Shown here: positions 46,209 through 55,388 of the stretch, one piece after another | Numbering within the stretch: position 1 is the stretch's first letter | Layout of the letters: every line of letters begins with the position of its first letter | Origin: Oceanicoccus sagamiensis | GTDB taxonomy: Bacteria; Pseudomonadota; Gammaproteobacteria; Pseudomonadales; Dasaniaceae | Assembly: GCF_002117105.1 (NCBI RefSeq) | Contig: NZ_CP019343.1 | Span: forward strand, 1,426,001-1,490,000 | Length of the DNA: 64,000 bases | Direction of reading: 5' to 3' | Program-made: the position numbers and the translations under genes | Notes under the pieces: model-generated | The model's input: the letters and a program-made list of their open reading frames with translations, nothing else | Told to the model about the DNA's origin: nothing | Database searches by the model: none

Positions 46209-48557
46209 ATGAACAGCGATCAGATAGTGATATCCGCTACTAGAAAAGAATGTGCTGGAGAAGAGACAGATTTACCTGCTGATATGGGGGATCGCTATGA
46301 TAGAGCACAATTTATGTGGCAGTTAATGATGGGCCAGAAAAAAGCTAGCTGGAACACTACTGTCTACCCCCATTGGATTGGAAACAGTGATAACTTTTGG
46401 TACAAACGAGAAACAAAACACGGGATAGAGTATCGGCTAGTTAATGCAATAAACAAAAGCAATCATCTTGCATTTCAGCACAAAATACTTGCAAGCACAT
46501 TGTCGAAAGCTTCCGGGGAAACGGTGGACTCTAGTAACCTACCCCTAGAAAATGAGCAGATAAGCCTCAACCCTTTGAAAGTCAATTTTGTGGCTTACGA
46601 TCAATACTGGCAGTACGACGAAGCAAGCAGAAGCTGTGTGCCACTAGCGCGATATCATGGTGATTGGATAGTATCCCCCGATGGCAGCAAAGCCGTTTTC
46701 TCCCGTGACTACAATTTATGGTTGGTAAACTTAATAAACGGACAGGAGTGCGCTTTAACGAATGATGGTTCACGCCATTATGCCTATGCCACTACAGCAA
46801 GCACCTATGGCCGGCAGGAATTTCTTACACTGGAAACACTCTGGTCACCAGATAGCAGACAACTGTTCACCCATGTGAGGGATACCCGGCAAGTAAAAGC
46901 TGGCCCTCCTCTTATACAATATGTCCCCACTGATGGAACCTTCAGGCCGAAAGATATTGGCGATAATCGTCATGTTGGTTTTTCTCAGGACAAGCATGCA
47001 GAAACCTATCAGTTTCTGGCCATTGATGTGACAAGTGGCCAGCTAACAAAGGCTAACCTTAGACCTAGCCTGACACTCTGGCCACCCTATGTTGGTTTTT
47101 TCACCGCCCAGAACGGTTGGTGGGGCCAAGACAGCCGGCGAGCCTACTTTACTGATATAAGCCATGATGATCATACTGGTAGGTTAATCGAGTTCGATAC
47201 CCACACCGGATTAACAAAGGTGTTAATTGAAGACACTAATGAAGGTTACTTTAGTTTTGTGCCTTACTCTCACCTTCGCCCTCTTCTTACGGTATTACCC
47301 GAAACGGATGAGTTGATCTGGTACTCAGTACGCAACGGCTGGCCTCATCTATATCTTTATGATCTGAACAGCGGTAACTTGAAGCATCAGATAACCGAAG
47401 GCGACTGGTCAGTACGCAATATCATCCATGTAGATCTATCACGCCGGGAGCTGCTGATCCAAACGGCTGAGCGAATAAAGGGTAAGAACCCTTATTACTG
47501 TGATATCTGCCGCGTCAATATCGACAATGGGGAAATAACGACTCTGCTGTCGACTGACCATGAATACGTGGTATTGGATGGGCGTAGCCGGGTGTCTTCG
47601 TTTGATGCGAAGTCCAGAGGCGCCTCTTGCACGGGTAATTATATAGTTACAACACGCTCAAGAGCTGACGAGTTACCGGTTAGTTTGTTACTGGACCGGC
47701 AGGGCGAGCCCCTAATGGAACTAGAGCAAGCCACTCTGTCAGGAATGCCAAAAGATTGGAGCTTACCAGAACCTGTGATGCTAAAAGGTGCCGATGACGA
47801 AACAGATATCTACGCTGTTATCTTTCGCCCTTCGAATTTTTCAGCCGACAATTCTTACCCAGTTGTAGATATCACCTATCCCGGCCTGACCACACCAGCT
47901 GGCTCATTTAGTAATGCTACCGGTGGTGGGGTAGGTATGTATATTGGAGCTAGTATAGCAGAGCTTGGGTTTATTGCCGTCTCTATGGAAACACGTGGGG
48001 GTGTGCTTAGAAACGAAACTTTTATGACCTATCAAGACCCCAAAATCCCGATTGGAAATTTCGATTATTACAATCATCTGGATCAAATTGCGGGACTAAA
48101 ACAGATGGCGACACGCTATCCTTATATGGACCTTAATAGAGTGGGGGTTTGCACTATCGGTACTGTACCCAGCGCCCTAACAGGCCTAATGGCCTACCCA
48201 GACTTCTTCAAGGTTGGCGTTAGTGTTAATGCTTTATCAGATATGCGGCTGTTTGGTATGTTCGCGGGATTCTCTGGAAGGAGAAACCTAAAGGGCAATA
48301 TTGAAGAACTGTTTGATGGCTTGCAAGGCAAACTATTGATTATGCATGGCATGCTGGACGATGTTGTACCCGTAGCTGTCCCTTTACGCCTCGCTGAAAC
48401 ACTTTTCAAGGCAGGCAAACCCATCGATATGCTGCTATTGCCCAATGAAGGCCACACCATGTCAGCCCAAGCCATGACCTATGCCTGGGATTATATGGTC
48501 AAACACTTAATGGGGGTTACGCCACCACGAGAGCGTAAGGATTCATATCAAAGATGA
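46209..48557 (+). CDS. S9-family (DPP IV-like) protein, paralogue C, without nucleophile serine
   Basis: The protein is 782 residues from the ATG at 46209, chosen because AGGAGG lies 7 nt upstream; the longer frame from 46149 lacks a site. It has a propeller domain followed by an alpha/beta-hydrolase domain. The expected nucleophile elbow reads TIGTVPS, with Gly where Ser should be. The Asp (HGMLDD) and His (PNEGHTM) are intact. It is otherwise complete and well kept, so it may be a binding or regulatory pseudoenzyme rather than a dying gene. It is the only S9 copy on the plus strand that is full length, with its own promoter. Confidence 0.87.
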   Translation: MNSDQIVISATRKECAGEETDLPADMGDRYDRAQFMWQLMMGQKKASWNTTVYPHWIGNSDNFWYKRETKHGIEYRLVNAINKSNHLAFQHKILASTLSKASGETVDSSNLPLENEQISLNPLKVNFVAYDQYWQYDEASRSCVPLARYHGDWIVSPDGSKAVFSRDYNLWLVNLINGQECALTNDGSRHYAYATTASTYGRQEFLTLETLWSPDSRQLFTHVRDTRQVKAGPPLIQYVPTDGTFRPKDIGDNRHVGFSQDKHAETYQFLAIDVTSGQLTKANLRPSLTLWPPYVGFFTAQNGWWGQDSRRAYFTDISHDDHTGRLIEFDTHTGLTKVLIEDTNEGYFSFVPYSHLRPLLTVLPETDELIWYSVRNGWPHLYLYDLNSGNLKHQITEGDWSVRNIIHVDLSRRELLIQTAERIKGKNPYYCDICRVNIDNGEITTLLSTDHEYVVLDGRSRVSSFDAKSRGASCTGNYIVTTRSRADELPVSLLLDRQGEPLMELEQATLSGMPKDWSLPEPVMLKGADDETDIYAVIFRPSNFSADNSYPVVDITYPGLTTPAGSFSNATGGGVGMYIGASIAELGFIAVSMETRGGVLRNETFMTYQDPKIPIGNFDYYNHLDQIAGLKQMATRYPYMDLNRVGVCTIGTVPSALTGLMAYPDFFKVGVSVNALSDMRLFGMFAGFSGRRNLKGNIEELFDGLQGKLLIMHGMLDDVVPVAVPLRLAETLFKAGKPIDMLLLPNEGHTMSAQAMTYAWDYMVKHLMGVTPPRERKDSYQR

Positions 48558-49050
48558 TTAAAATCACAGCACAAACTGTTATTACAAATAGAGTGATACA
48601 GCCGGAGCCTGTATTGGGGCCCCGGTCGATCAAGCCTAGGCGGTTTAACCGACTTGGAACGTATTTCTGAATGGCCCGGGGTGGTGGTTTCGGCTTCGGG
48701 CCCGGTTAGCCGTGGGGGCGGCCGAACGTAAATGTGTGTTGAGTAATACTGTGTATTAAGGAGCGCATTGTTGCGTTGGTCGCTTGAATCTTTAGCGGCT
48801 TTTTTAGAATGTCACACTGCTCGCTCGGTGACACGCTTAAGCCCTTTCCCGAGTCGCCGGTCTCGGCCTGTTCGTCAGGCTTGGCTTGATGCTCGAAAGC
48901 TTGGCGAGCATAGGCAACTGTCTGGTTTAGTTGTTCACTTTTTTTCTACACCAAACTTATAAAGAACACTGCCATCACGTAGAGAAAGCTTGGTAATAAT
49001 CTGATCATCATCATAAAAAAGCCTTATAGAAACAGAGCAACTAGATAATT
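48558..49050. other. Intergenic stretch after S9-C
   Basis: No gene was recognised in about 490 bp. A minus-strand frame between about 48720 and 48950 (SEQLNQTVAYARQAFEHQAK and onward) has no start codon or known motif. The segment 48600-48730 is GC-rich, unlike its flanks, and could be foreign. Confidence 0.35.
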
Positions 49051-49052
49051 AA

Positions 49053-49078
49053 AGGGGCAAACTATATAATTTGCCCCT
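49053..49078 (-). terminator. Hairpin terminator of receptor 4
   Basis: Perfect 9-bp arms AGGGGCAAA and TTTGCCCCT with an 8-nt loop lie 33 bp after the receptor 4 stop. On the minus strand a short T-rich stretch (TTTAATTAT) follows. Confidence 0.7.
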
Positions 49079-49110
49079 AAGTTTGACAAAAGAATTATGT
49101 GCATTTTCAA

Positions 49111-51669
49111 TTAAAAATCGTAATCGAATTTGACACCATATGAACGACGCCGATACTGTGTTTCTCTACCAACAAATGCCCAATTTGATAGACCATCATC
49201 CTCATCCAAAAGGTTATTGCCAAATAATTCAATTGAGAAAGATGTCCAATTCACACCAACATGCCCATTAAGAATAGTTAATACCTTGGACTCACCCACC
49301 TCTGGAATAATACCCGCATTATGCACAGTAACAGTGTTCGGCCCCTGAGTATTGTAATCGACGCGAACAAAGCCACGTGCTGAATCAAACCAGTCATACT
49401 GATAATCGGCAGCCAAGGTATAACTGTATTCGGGAATATTGTCTAATGAACTACCAACCCTTTTTTGTTGAACAGTTCCCTGAGGTATTGAAGTAAACTC
49501 CCCATCTGTAAAATTACCGTTTAACATAAAAGTGATATTCTCATTCATCGCCCATCGAAGATCCCATTCAAAACCTTTTATTTCAGCTTCACCGGAATTT
49601 TTAAATGCAGTCAACGACGTTGAAGGATCCAGGACAGCTCCCTGAAAATTAGTAAACTCACTATAATAAAAAGCAACTTCTGTAATAAACGTGTTATTCA
49701 GCCAAGAAGCCTTTGTACCCAACTCATAAGTCAACAGTTCCTCTGGCTCATAAGAGGGGGGGGCACCTGCCGCAGAGTCACTTGGTGGATTAAACCCACC
49801 ACTACGAAAGCCTTCAGATACACTAAAATGAATATTGGCATTATCTGTAGCTGCGAAGGAAAGGTAAACTTTGGAGCTTACATTATCAAACTCCTCTTCT
49901 AGCATAAGGCCATCATCCATAGTCAGTATACTTCGGTCATCTCTAAATACTCTAGAACCCATTCCTACCGTCCATTTGTCATTAATACCATAAGACACAT
50001 CGCCAAAAAGCGCTATGGTGTCCGAACTGTTGATTTCAGGTAATTTTGGTCCTCCTTCGAGAACACCAAGTCCAAATATGCTAAAATCCCGGAATACATT
50101 GGCATGCTGGTTCTTAAGCTCCGAATCGGCAAGAAATACACCAACGGTCCATTCCAATGTAGTAGCTTCATCAGCTGCACTGCTTAAACGGATTTCCTGA
50201 GAGACAATTTCAGTTTCATCTACCACACCTATACGCGCTACCTCCAGCACTCCCCCGTCAGGCACCGTCAAAAATATTGTTTCATTATCTGACAGATTAT
50301 AGGTATCTACCTTTGATGCTATAGCAGTCAAAACAGAATATCCAAAGTCATAAGTGGCGGTGATATTGAAAATATCGTGTTCATCATCATACCCAAAGGG
50401 CATGTTCGGATCAGCAGCAGATCGCATAACCCCGTCTTCTGCTGTAAAGCGCCCATCTGCGGAATGTAGGACAAAATTAGGACCGCCTGATTTATTACGG
50501 TGTCGAACTACCATGGCAGAAACTCTCATTTTATCAGTTACCTGCCATAAGCCTTTGATACGAGTATTTGAACCCTCACTGCTATTAATATCTTCTGCGA
50601 GAATAACATCAGATTTGTCTATTTGATCTATCCAACCTGACTTATTTTCATAACTAGTTGCTATACGAAATGCTAATGTATCATCAATAACAGGAATATT
50701 AAGCACCCCTGTTACCTCCTCACTCCAATCGCCTTTTTTTGTGTTATATGTTGATAAGCCGAAATGACCACTTATATTATTAAATTCAGGATTTTTAGTA
50801 ATAAAGCGAATCGTACCACCTACAGAGCCTTGGCCAAATAATGTACCTTGAGGTCCTCGTAGTACTTCCACACGCTCTAGGTCAATCGTCCGTATATCAG
50901 GTTGAGCACCTGTCACAGAAACAGGGACTTCATCAAAATAAGTACCAACCAGTGGTGCAACACCATTGCCATTACCAACTCCTCTCATGTAATAAAATCT
51001 ATTGCCTCCTCCAGCTGAAGTAACTGATAGATTAGGCACAGCTAAGGATAGGTCACTAACCGTCTGCATACCTCGAGAATCTATAGTTTCTCCAGACAGT
51101 GCAACAATGCTGATAGGTACATCCGCTAAATCCTGTTCTCTCTTGGTCGCTGTCACCAGGATCTCTTCCAGCACCCAAGCTTTTTCCTCCTGCTTATCCG
51201 CCATATCCTGAGCCAATACCGAACTCCCCCCTGCCCCCATCAAAAACCCTACCGTTGCTGCTAATAATTTTTTCTTACTGTTCATTGCATTATCCCCTCG
51301 TTCGAAGTCACTACTTTTTTGGCGGGGCGTAATTAAAATAACCCCTTCGCTAGTGAGCTCTCCGGAGAGATCTGTGCCGTCCAGAATAATCGCTAAAGCC
51401 TCGTGCAAGGTGTAGCGACCTACCAGTGTAATGGTGGCCCTGGTTTCTATCTGGTCGTAAGGAAATAACAATTGCTTGCTGCTGACACTGGCCAGTGAAC
51501 GTAACGACTGTTCTACGGTTTGCGATCGAATGCTCAGGGTGTAACGCCGGGCATTTTTTTCGGCACCGTGGCCTTGGTCATTGTCGGCATACAGCGGGGT
51601 GACGGTTAGCGGCAACAGTACAACAAATACGATCATCCACCAGCGGGATGCTTTGCCTTTCATAGTCAC
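49111..51669 (-). CDS. STN-domain TonB-dependent receptor, ECF module 4
   Basis: This is an 852-residue signalling receptor. It has a signal peptide about 1-28 (ending PLYA), an STN domain about 42-115, then an internal signal-peptide-like segment from Met129. The TonB box is EEILVTATKR, the plug contains VEVLRGPQGTLFGQGS, and the barrel ends FDYDF. It has a promoter-like element of its own at 51721-51751, between it and fecR4, so receptor expression may be boosted separately. A 225-bp tract is shared with receptor 3. Confidence 0.94.
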   Translation of the reverse strand: MTMKGKASRWWMIVFVVLLPLTVTPLYADNDQGHGAEKNARRYTLSIRSQTVEQSLRSLASVSSKQLLFPYDQIETRATITLVGRYTLHEALAIILDGTDLSGELTSEGVILITPRQKSSDFERGDNAMNSKKKLLAATVGFLMGAGGSSVLAQDMADKQEEKAWVLEEILVTATKREQDLADVPISIVALSGETIDSRGMQTVSDLSLAVPNLSVTSAGGGNRFYYMRGVGNGNGVAPLVGTYFDEVPVSVTGAQPDIRTIDLERVEVLRGPQGTLFGQGSVGGTIRFITKNPEFNNISGHFGLSTYNTKKGDWSEEVTGVLNIPVIDDTLAFRIATSYENKSGWIDQIDKSDVILAEDINSSEGSNTRIKGLWQVTDKMRVSAMVVRHRNKSGGPNFVLHSADGRFTAEDGVMRSAADPNMPFGYDDEHDIFNITATYDFGYSVLTAIASKVDTYNLSDNETIFLTVPDGGVLEVARIGVVDETEIVSQEIRLSSAADEATTLEWTVGVFLADSELKNQHANVFRDFSIFGLGVLEGGPKLPEINSSDTIALFGDVSYGINDKWTVGMGSRVFRDDRSILTMDDGLMLEEEFDNVSSKVYLSFAATDNANIHFSVSEGFRSGGFNPPSDSAAGAPPSYEPEELLTYELGTKASWLNNTFITEVAFYYSEFTNFQGAVLDPSTSLTAFKNSGEAEIKGFEWDLRWAMNENITFMLNGNFTDGEFTSIPQGTVQQKRVGSSLDNIPEYSYTLAADYQYDWFDSARGFVRVDYNTQGPNTVTVHNAGIIPEVGESKVLTILNGHVGVNWTSFSIELFGNNLLDEDDGLSNWAFVGRETQYRRRSYGVKFDYDF
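51283..51297 (-). promoter_or_regulatory. Internal ribosome-binding site and ATG inside receptor 4
   Basis: GGGGA (51297-51293), 7 nt, then in-frame ATG (51285-51283, residue 129), opening MNSKKKLLAATVGFLMG and a VLAQ cleavage site. Confidence 0.5.
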
Positions 51670-51720
51670 TCCTTGCCTGTGCAGAAGATGGTTACTGCCT
51701 CTCCATATAACTCACATCTA

Positions 51721-51751
51721 TAAAGAGACAACGCGTTGAAAAACTCCCCAC
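51721..51751 (-). promoter_or_regulatory. Island-type promoter variant upstream of receptor 4
   Basis: On the minus strand: GTGGGGAGTTTTT (51751-51739), then TGTCTCTTTA (51730-51721). It has two extra bases in the -35 part, so it is a less certain member. It would serve the receptor alone. Confidence 0.4.
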
Positions 51752-51758
51752 TGGCCGG

Positions 51759-52877
51759 TTAATTATTTTTTTCCAGGCGGCGGGAAGTGGCTTCCCGGTA
51801 GGAGATATAAATCAGTTTTGGGGTTACATAGTCCGCCTGTAAATTAAAACCCTGTTCCAGCGCGGTAATAATAGCTTGAGTATCGCCTACCTGAAATTGC
51901 CCGCCAATACGCAGCTGCCCGGCCTGGGCTGATTTCAGGATAATGCGGGTATCGGTATAGCGGCTGATTTCTACCAGTACCTGTTGCAGGGGCTCACCAC
52001 TAAACACCAGCAGGCCCTGCTGCCAGGATAAACGGCGGCGCAGTTCGGCGGCGGCGACGGTTTCTATTTGCTGGACGGCGGCTTGATTCAGCGTGGCGGC
52101 TTCGCCAGCTTTAAGGCGCTGGGCCTTGCCTGCGGGTGTTGCTGGCGCGGCGGGTGCGGCGCTGGCCTCGGCGGTTATGGGTGCTATCAGTTCGGGTTCG
52201 ATTTCTACAACACCTTCAGCCACCAGCACATCAATATCACCCCCGGCCGGCGCCAGTGCCACGGAGAAGGCGGTGCCAATAGCGCGCACGCGGCTGGTGG
52301 CTACATACACATCAAAGGGCCGGGCCGGGTCTTTGACAACCTCGAAGTGGGCTTCGCCCTGATGCAAATAAATGGCCCGGGCCTGCTCGCTATAGCTAAT
52401 ATCCACCCGGCTTTGGGTATTCAATTGCAGCACACTGCCATCGGGCAGGCTAACGGTTTTTTGTTCGCCCACGGCGGTGGTATAGCTGTTGGCGGGGCCA
52501 AATAAGCCGCTGCTTTGCCAGCCGAGGATAAGCACAATACAGACTGTGGCAGCCAGCGCCCAGTAGGCGGACAAGGGTCGCCACACCATGGCGGCCGCAG
52601 AGCCATGGCCGCCGGGCATGGTGCTGCCTGCATGGGCGCGGCGCTGCTGGTTTAGTACAGGCAGGTGCGCCAATATATTGAGGTCACCCCAGGCTTTGGC
52701 CACATCTTCAAAGGCGGTGATATGTGCCGGGCTTTGTTTGACCCAGTGCCGAAAGTCCTGCAAGTCTTTTTCACTGGGGTCGCCGCCATCGAGTTTGGCC
52801 AGCCAGGCCGAGGCCTGTGCCTGCACGCTGGCGCGCTCCTCCAGATTGATTACGTTGTTGTCCATGCTGTCAGTCAT
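51759..52877 (-). CDS. FecR-type anti-sigma factor, module 4
   Basis: The protein is 372 residues from the ATG at 52877 (MTDSMDNN). This start gives the same 8 bp overlap with the sigma stop as in module 1; the upstream ATG at 52958 does not. It has a DUF4880-like N-domain (ASAWLAKLDGGDPSEKDLQD), a membrane segment (YWALAATVCIVLILGW) and a FecR domain (AHFEVVKDPARPFDVYVA). An Ala/Pro-rich linker (EASAAPAAPATPAGKA) and an intact C-terminal STN-like domain (GGQFQVGDTQAIITALEQGF) follow. Confidence 0.92.
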   Translation of the reverse strand: MTDSMDNNVINLEERASVQAQASAWLAKLDGGDPSEKDLQDFRHWVKQSPAHITAFEDVAKAWGDLNILAHLPVLNQQRRAHAGSTMPGGHGSAAAMVWRPLSAYWALAATVCIVLILGWQSSGLFGPANSYTTAVGEQKTVSLPDGSVLQLNTQSRVDISYSEQARAIYLHQGEAHFEVVKDPARPFDVYVATSRVRAIGTAFSVALAPAGGDIDVLVAEGVVEIEPELIAPITAEASAAPAAPATPAGKAQRLKAGEAATLNQAAVQQIETVAAAELRRRLSWQQGLLVFSGEPLQQVLVEISRYTDTRIILKSAQAGQLRIGGQFQVGDTQAIITALEQGFNLQADYVTPKLIYISYREATSRRLEKNN

Positions 52878-53493
52878 TGTGGTTTCCCGGATGCTGTGTG
52901 CTGGTGCTGTGTGCTGGCTGGCTATCGCGGTGATCAGGCGCCTGCTGACGATCGGCAAGTTCCTGATTGTTTATATAATCGGTATAGCGATCAACCCCTT
53001 TGGCAATATGTTTTTCTACGGTTTTAACGGAGATATCCAGCTCCCGCGCAATCTCTTTATGGGATAGCGCATGAACTTTGCGCAGCAAAAATACTCGCCG
53101 GCACTGCTCTGGCAATTCGGCCACGGCGGCGCAGCACAGTTGCAGTTTTTGCTGGGCTATCAGGTCTTCTTCTACGGAGGCACCGCCACCCAGGATTGAG
53201 TCATCGACGGCCTCTTCCAGATAGTCGGTAAGCTGGCGGCTGTTTTTGCCCAGCTCTCTAAGGGCTATATTGCGCGCCACCCGAAACAGATAGGCACGGG
53301 GTGATTTGATCGGCTCGCTGCTCTCGGCCCTAAAGGCCCGCAAAAAGGCCTCCTGCGCCAGATCATCAATATCTTCCGGGCGATTGGAAAAACGGTATAA
53401 AAACCGTTTTAGCGGTATTTCGCAGGCGAGAAAAACATCCAGTAATCTGGCATTACGCTTTTTACGCTGCGCTGTGCCCGGCGGTTTTGACAT
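52870..53493 (-). CDS. ECF sigma factor (FecI-like), module 4
   Basis: This ECF sigma factor has 207 residues. Region 2 is FLYRFSNRPEDIDDLAQEAF and region 4 is ELPEQCRRVFLLRKVHALSH followed by KEIARELDISVKTVEKHIAK. The basic N-terminus (AQRKKRNAR) and His-rich tail are peculiar to this copy. It is closest to sigma 1 and sigma 2 in the visible motifs. It is coupled to fecR4. Confidence 0.92.
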   Translation of the reverse strand: MSKPPGTAQRKKRNARLLDVFLACEIPLKRFLYRFSNRPEDIDDLAQEAFLRAFRAESSEPIKSPRAYLFRVARNIALRELGKNSRQLTDYLEEAVDDSILGGGASVEEDLIAQQKLQLCCAAVAELPEQCRRVFLLRKVHALSHKEIARELDISVKTVEKHIAKGVDRYTDYINNQELADRQQAPDHRDSQPAHSTSTQHPGNHND

Positions 53494-53543
53494 AGTGCTC
53501 TCTTGGCTTTCCTGTGGAAAGAAGTTAAGGCTTTGTAAGTATA

Positions 53544-53572
53544 GTAGAGACCGCCGGAGCTAAAATCCCCCA
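53544..53572 (-). promoter_or_regulatory. Island-type promoter upstream of sigma 4
   Basis: On the minus strand: TGGGGGATTTT (53572-53562), 11 bp, TCTCTAC (53550-53544). The G-run is part of a CCCCCA/TGGGGG inverted repeat. Confidence 0.45.
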
Positions 53573-53748
53573 TTGTGGGGGTTGTTTTTGAGGTTTTGCT
53601 GGTGGGATGGCGATGCAGATGGGAACTTTAGGGCCATAAGTGTCTTATTAAAGGAAGATTACTGATCCTACTCCTACCTACCACTCTTCTTTCCCGCCTG
53701 TTGAACTTAAGGGTGAAACATCGCCAAAAAACTATTTTTTTATGGGAG

Positions 53749-53777
53749 GTGGGGTTTTTCCGCCCAAATGTGTCATA
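53749..53777 (+). promoter_or_regulatory. Island-type promoter of the NSS symporter operon
   Basis: GTGGGGTTTTT (53749-53759), 11 bp, TGTCATA (53771-53777). The -35 part is identical to the best minus-strand copies. The leader is about 190 nt. Confidence 0.65.
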
Positions 53778-53975
53778 TACATTGGATGTGATAATTCATT
53801 CGGCGCGAGCCACAAGCTGTTTGCCATCAATGAGGTAGCGGCTAATACCTTTGTATTAGTTTTGTGGTCCATCGTTCGCGCATCAATTAATCCCATGGAA
53901 TTATATTGAGCGCATCAAAGAAAACTGACATGTGCTGGATTCAATAAAAAGGCTTATCGAGTGATTGATTAAACA

Positions 53976-55388
53976 ATGCAGATAACGACCGCACAGGCAT
54001 TAAACGCCAAGACCAATGAGACCAATGCTCAGTCGCCTGAGCATTGGCGCTCCCGCTTCACCTTTTTAATGGCATCGGTAGGCTTTGCGGTGGGTCTGGG
54101 GAATATCTGGAAATTTCCGTACATCACCGGTGAAAACGGTGGTGGTGCCTTTGTGCTGATCTACCTGCTCTGTGCCTTTGGGATTGGGGTGCCGATTTTG
54201 ATGGCCGAGATTTTAATTGGCCGGCGGGGGAAACACAGCCCCAATGTCAGTATGGCAAAGGTCGCTCAACAGGAAGGCGCTTCACCCCACTGGCATTGGC
54301 TGGGTGCAATGACCCTACTCACCGCCTTTCTGATTTTAATTATCTACTGCGTGATTGCCGGTTGGGTGTTGCAATACCTTGCAGTCGCAGTGATGGACGG
54401 ATTTATAGGGTTTAATCGAGGCAATAGCACTGCATTATTTGCACAGGTGTTAGCCGACCCTGGCGGTATGGTGTTTTGGACTGCACTGGCCTTGGGGTTA
54501 ACTGCATTGATCGTCAGTGCCGGATTGCAAAACGGGATTGAACGCGCTGTGACTATTTTGATGCCGATTTTGTTTATGTTACTGGTGGTGATGGTGGCTT
54601 ACGCGGCTTATGCCGGTGCCTTTTCGCAAGCGTTAAACTTTCTCTTTAACCCCGACTTTTCCAAAATCAGCGCGGGTACCGTACTGATCGCTGTGGGGCA
54701 AGCCTTTTTTTCCATCGGTGTGGCGATGGCGGCCATGATGACCTATGGTGCTTATCTGCCTAAACAGGTCTCTATTGGCCGCTCTGCATTCATCATTGTC
54801 ATCGCTGATACCTTGGTGGCTTTGTTAGCGGGTCTGGCCATTTTTCCTTTAGTCTTTCAGCACGGCATTGATCCATAGGGTGGCCCAGGCCTAATTTTTG
54901 AAGCCTTACCACTGGCTTTTGCGCATATGCCCGCTGGCCATCTGTTTTCAATCGTCTTTTTCACATTACTTTCCGTCGCCGCCATTACCTCAATGGTGGG
55001 TTTATTGGAACCGTTAGTGGCTTGGGCTGAGGCGCACAAAAGCATGAGTCGTCGTAAAGGTGCCTGGGGTAGTTGTGTTGTTATCTTATTACTTAGCATC
55101 TTCAGCATTTTATCCTACAACCAATGGTCAGCCGTGGCGCCTTTGGCTTGGCTGCCGGGTTTTGCCGATAAAACGACCACTGATGTGATCGGTTTTGTGA
55201 CCGATCAGTTAACGCTCCCGATCGGCGGATTACTCATTGCCTTTTTTGCCGGTTGGATCATGCATCGCTCATCAACCGATGAAGAACTGGCACTAAGCCC
55301 AAGCGTTTATGGGATTTGGCGATTTTTAATTCGGTATATCGCACCGGTAGCCGTGTTATTGGTTTTAGTGTTGGGAGTGGCAGGATGA
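53976..55388 (+). pseudogene. Neurotransmitter:sodium symporter (NSS) family transporter with internal amber stop
   Basis: The first frame (300 residues) has the NSS hallmark in helix 1 (GFAVGLGNIWKFPYITGENG) and about seven helices. It ends at TAG 54876-54878 after FQHGIDP. The same frame continues without a break (GGPGLIFEALPLAFAHMP and on) to TGA at 55388, so a single base change creates the stop. The whole gene would code for about 470 residues. NSS proteins import amino acids with sodium. The stop lies within a strongly conserved GPGLIF segment. It is either inactive, read through, or a sequence error. The end overlaps the next gene (ATGA). Confidence 0.87.

Noticed and set aside
48600-48960. 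Insertion-sequence remnant after S9-C
   Set aside because: The base composition is unlike the flanks, but no transposase motif, inverted terminal repeats or target duplication could be seen.
55316-55384. Upstream start for the second S15 hydrolase
   Set aside because: It would lie inside the end of the symporter gene, while ATG 55385 shows the typical ATGA overlap of coupled genes.
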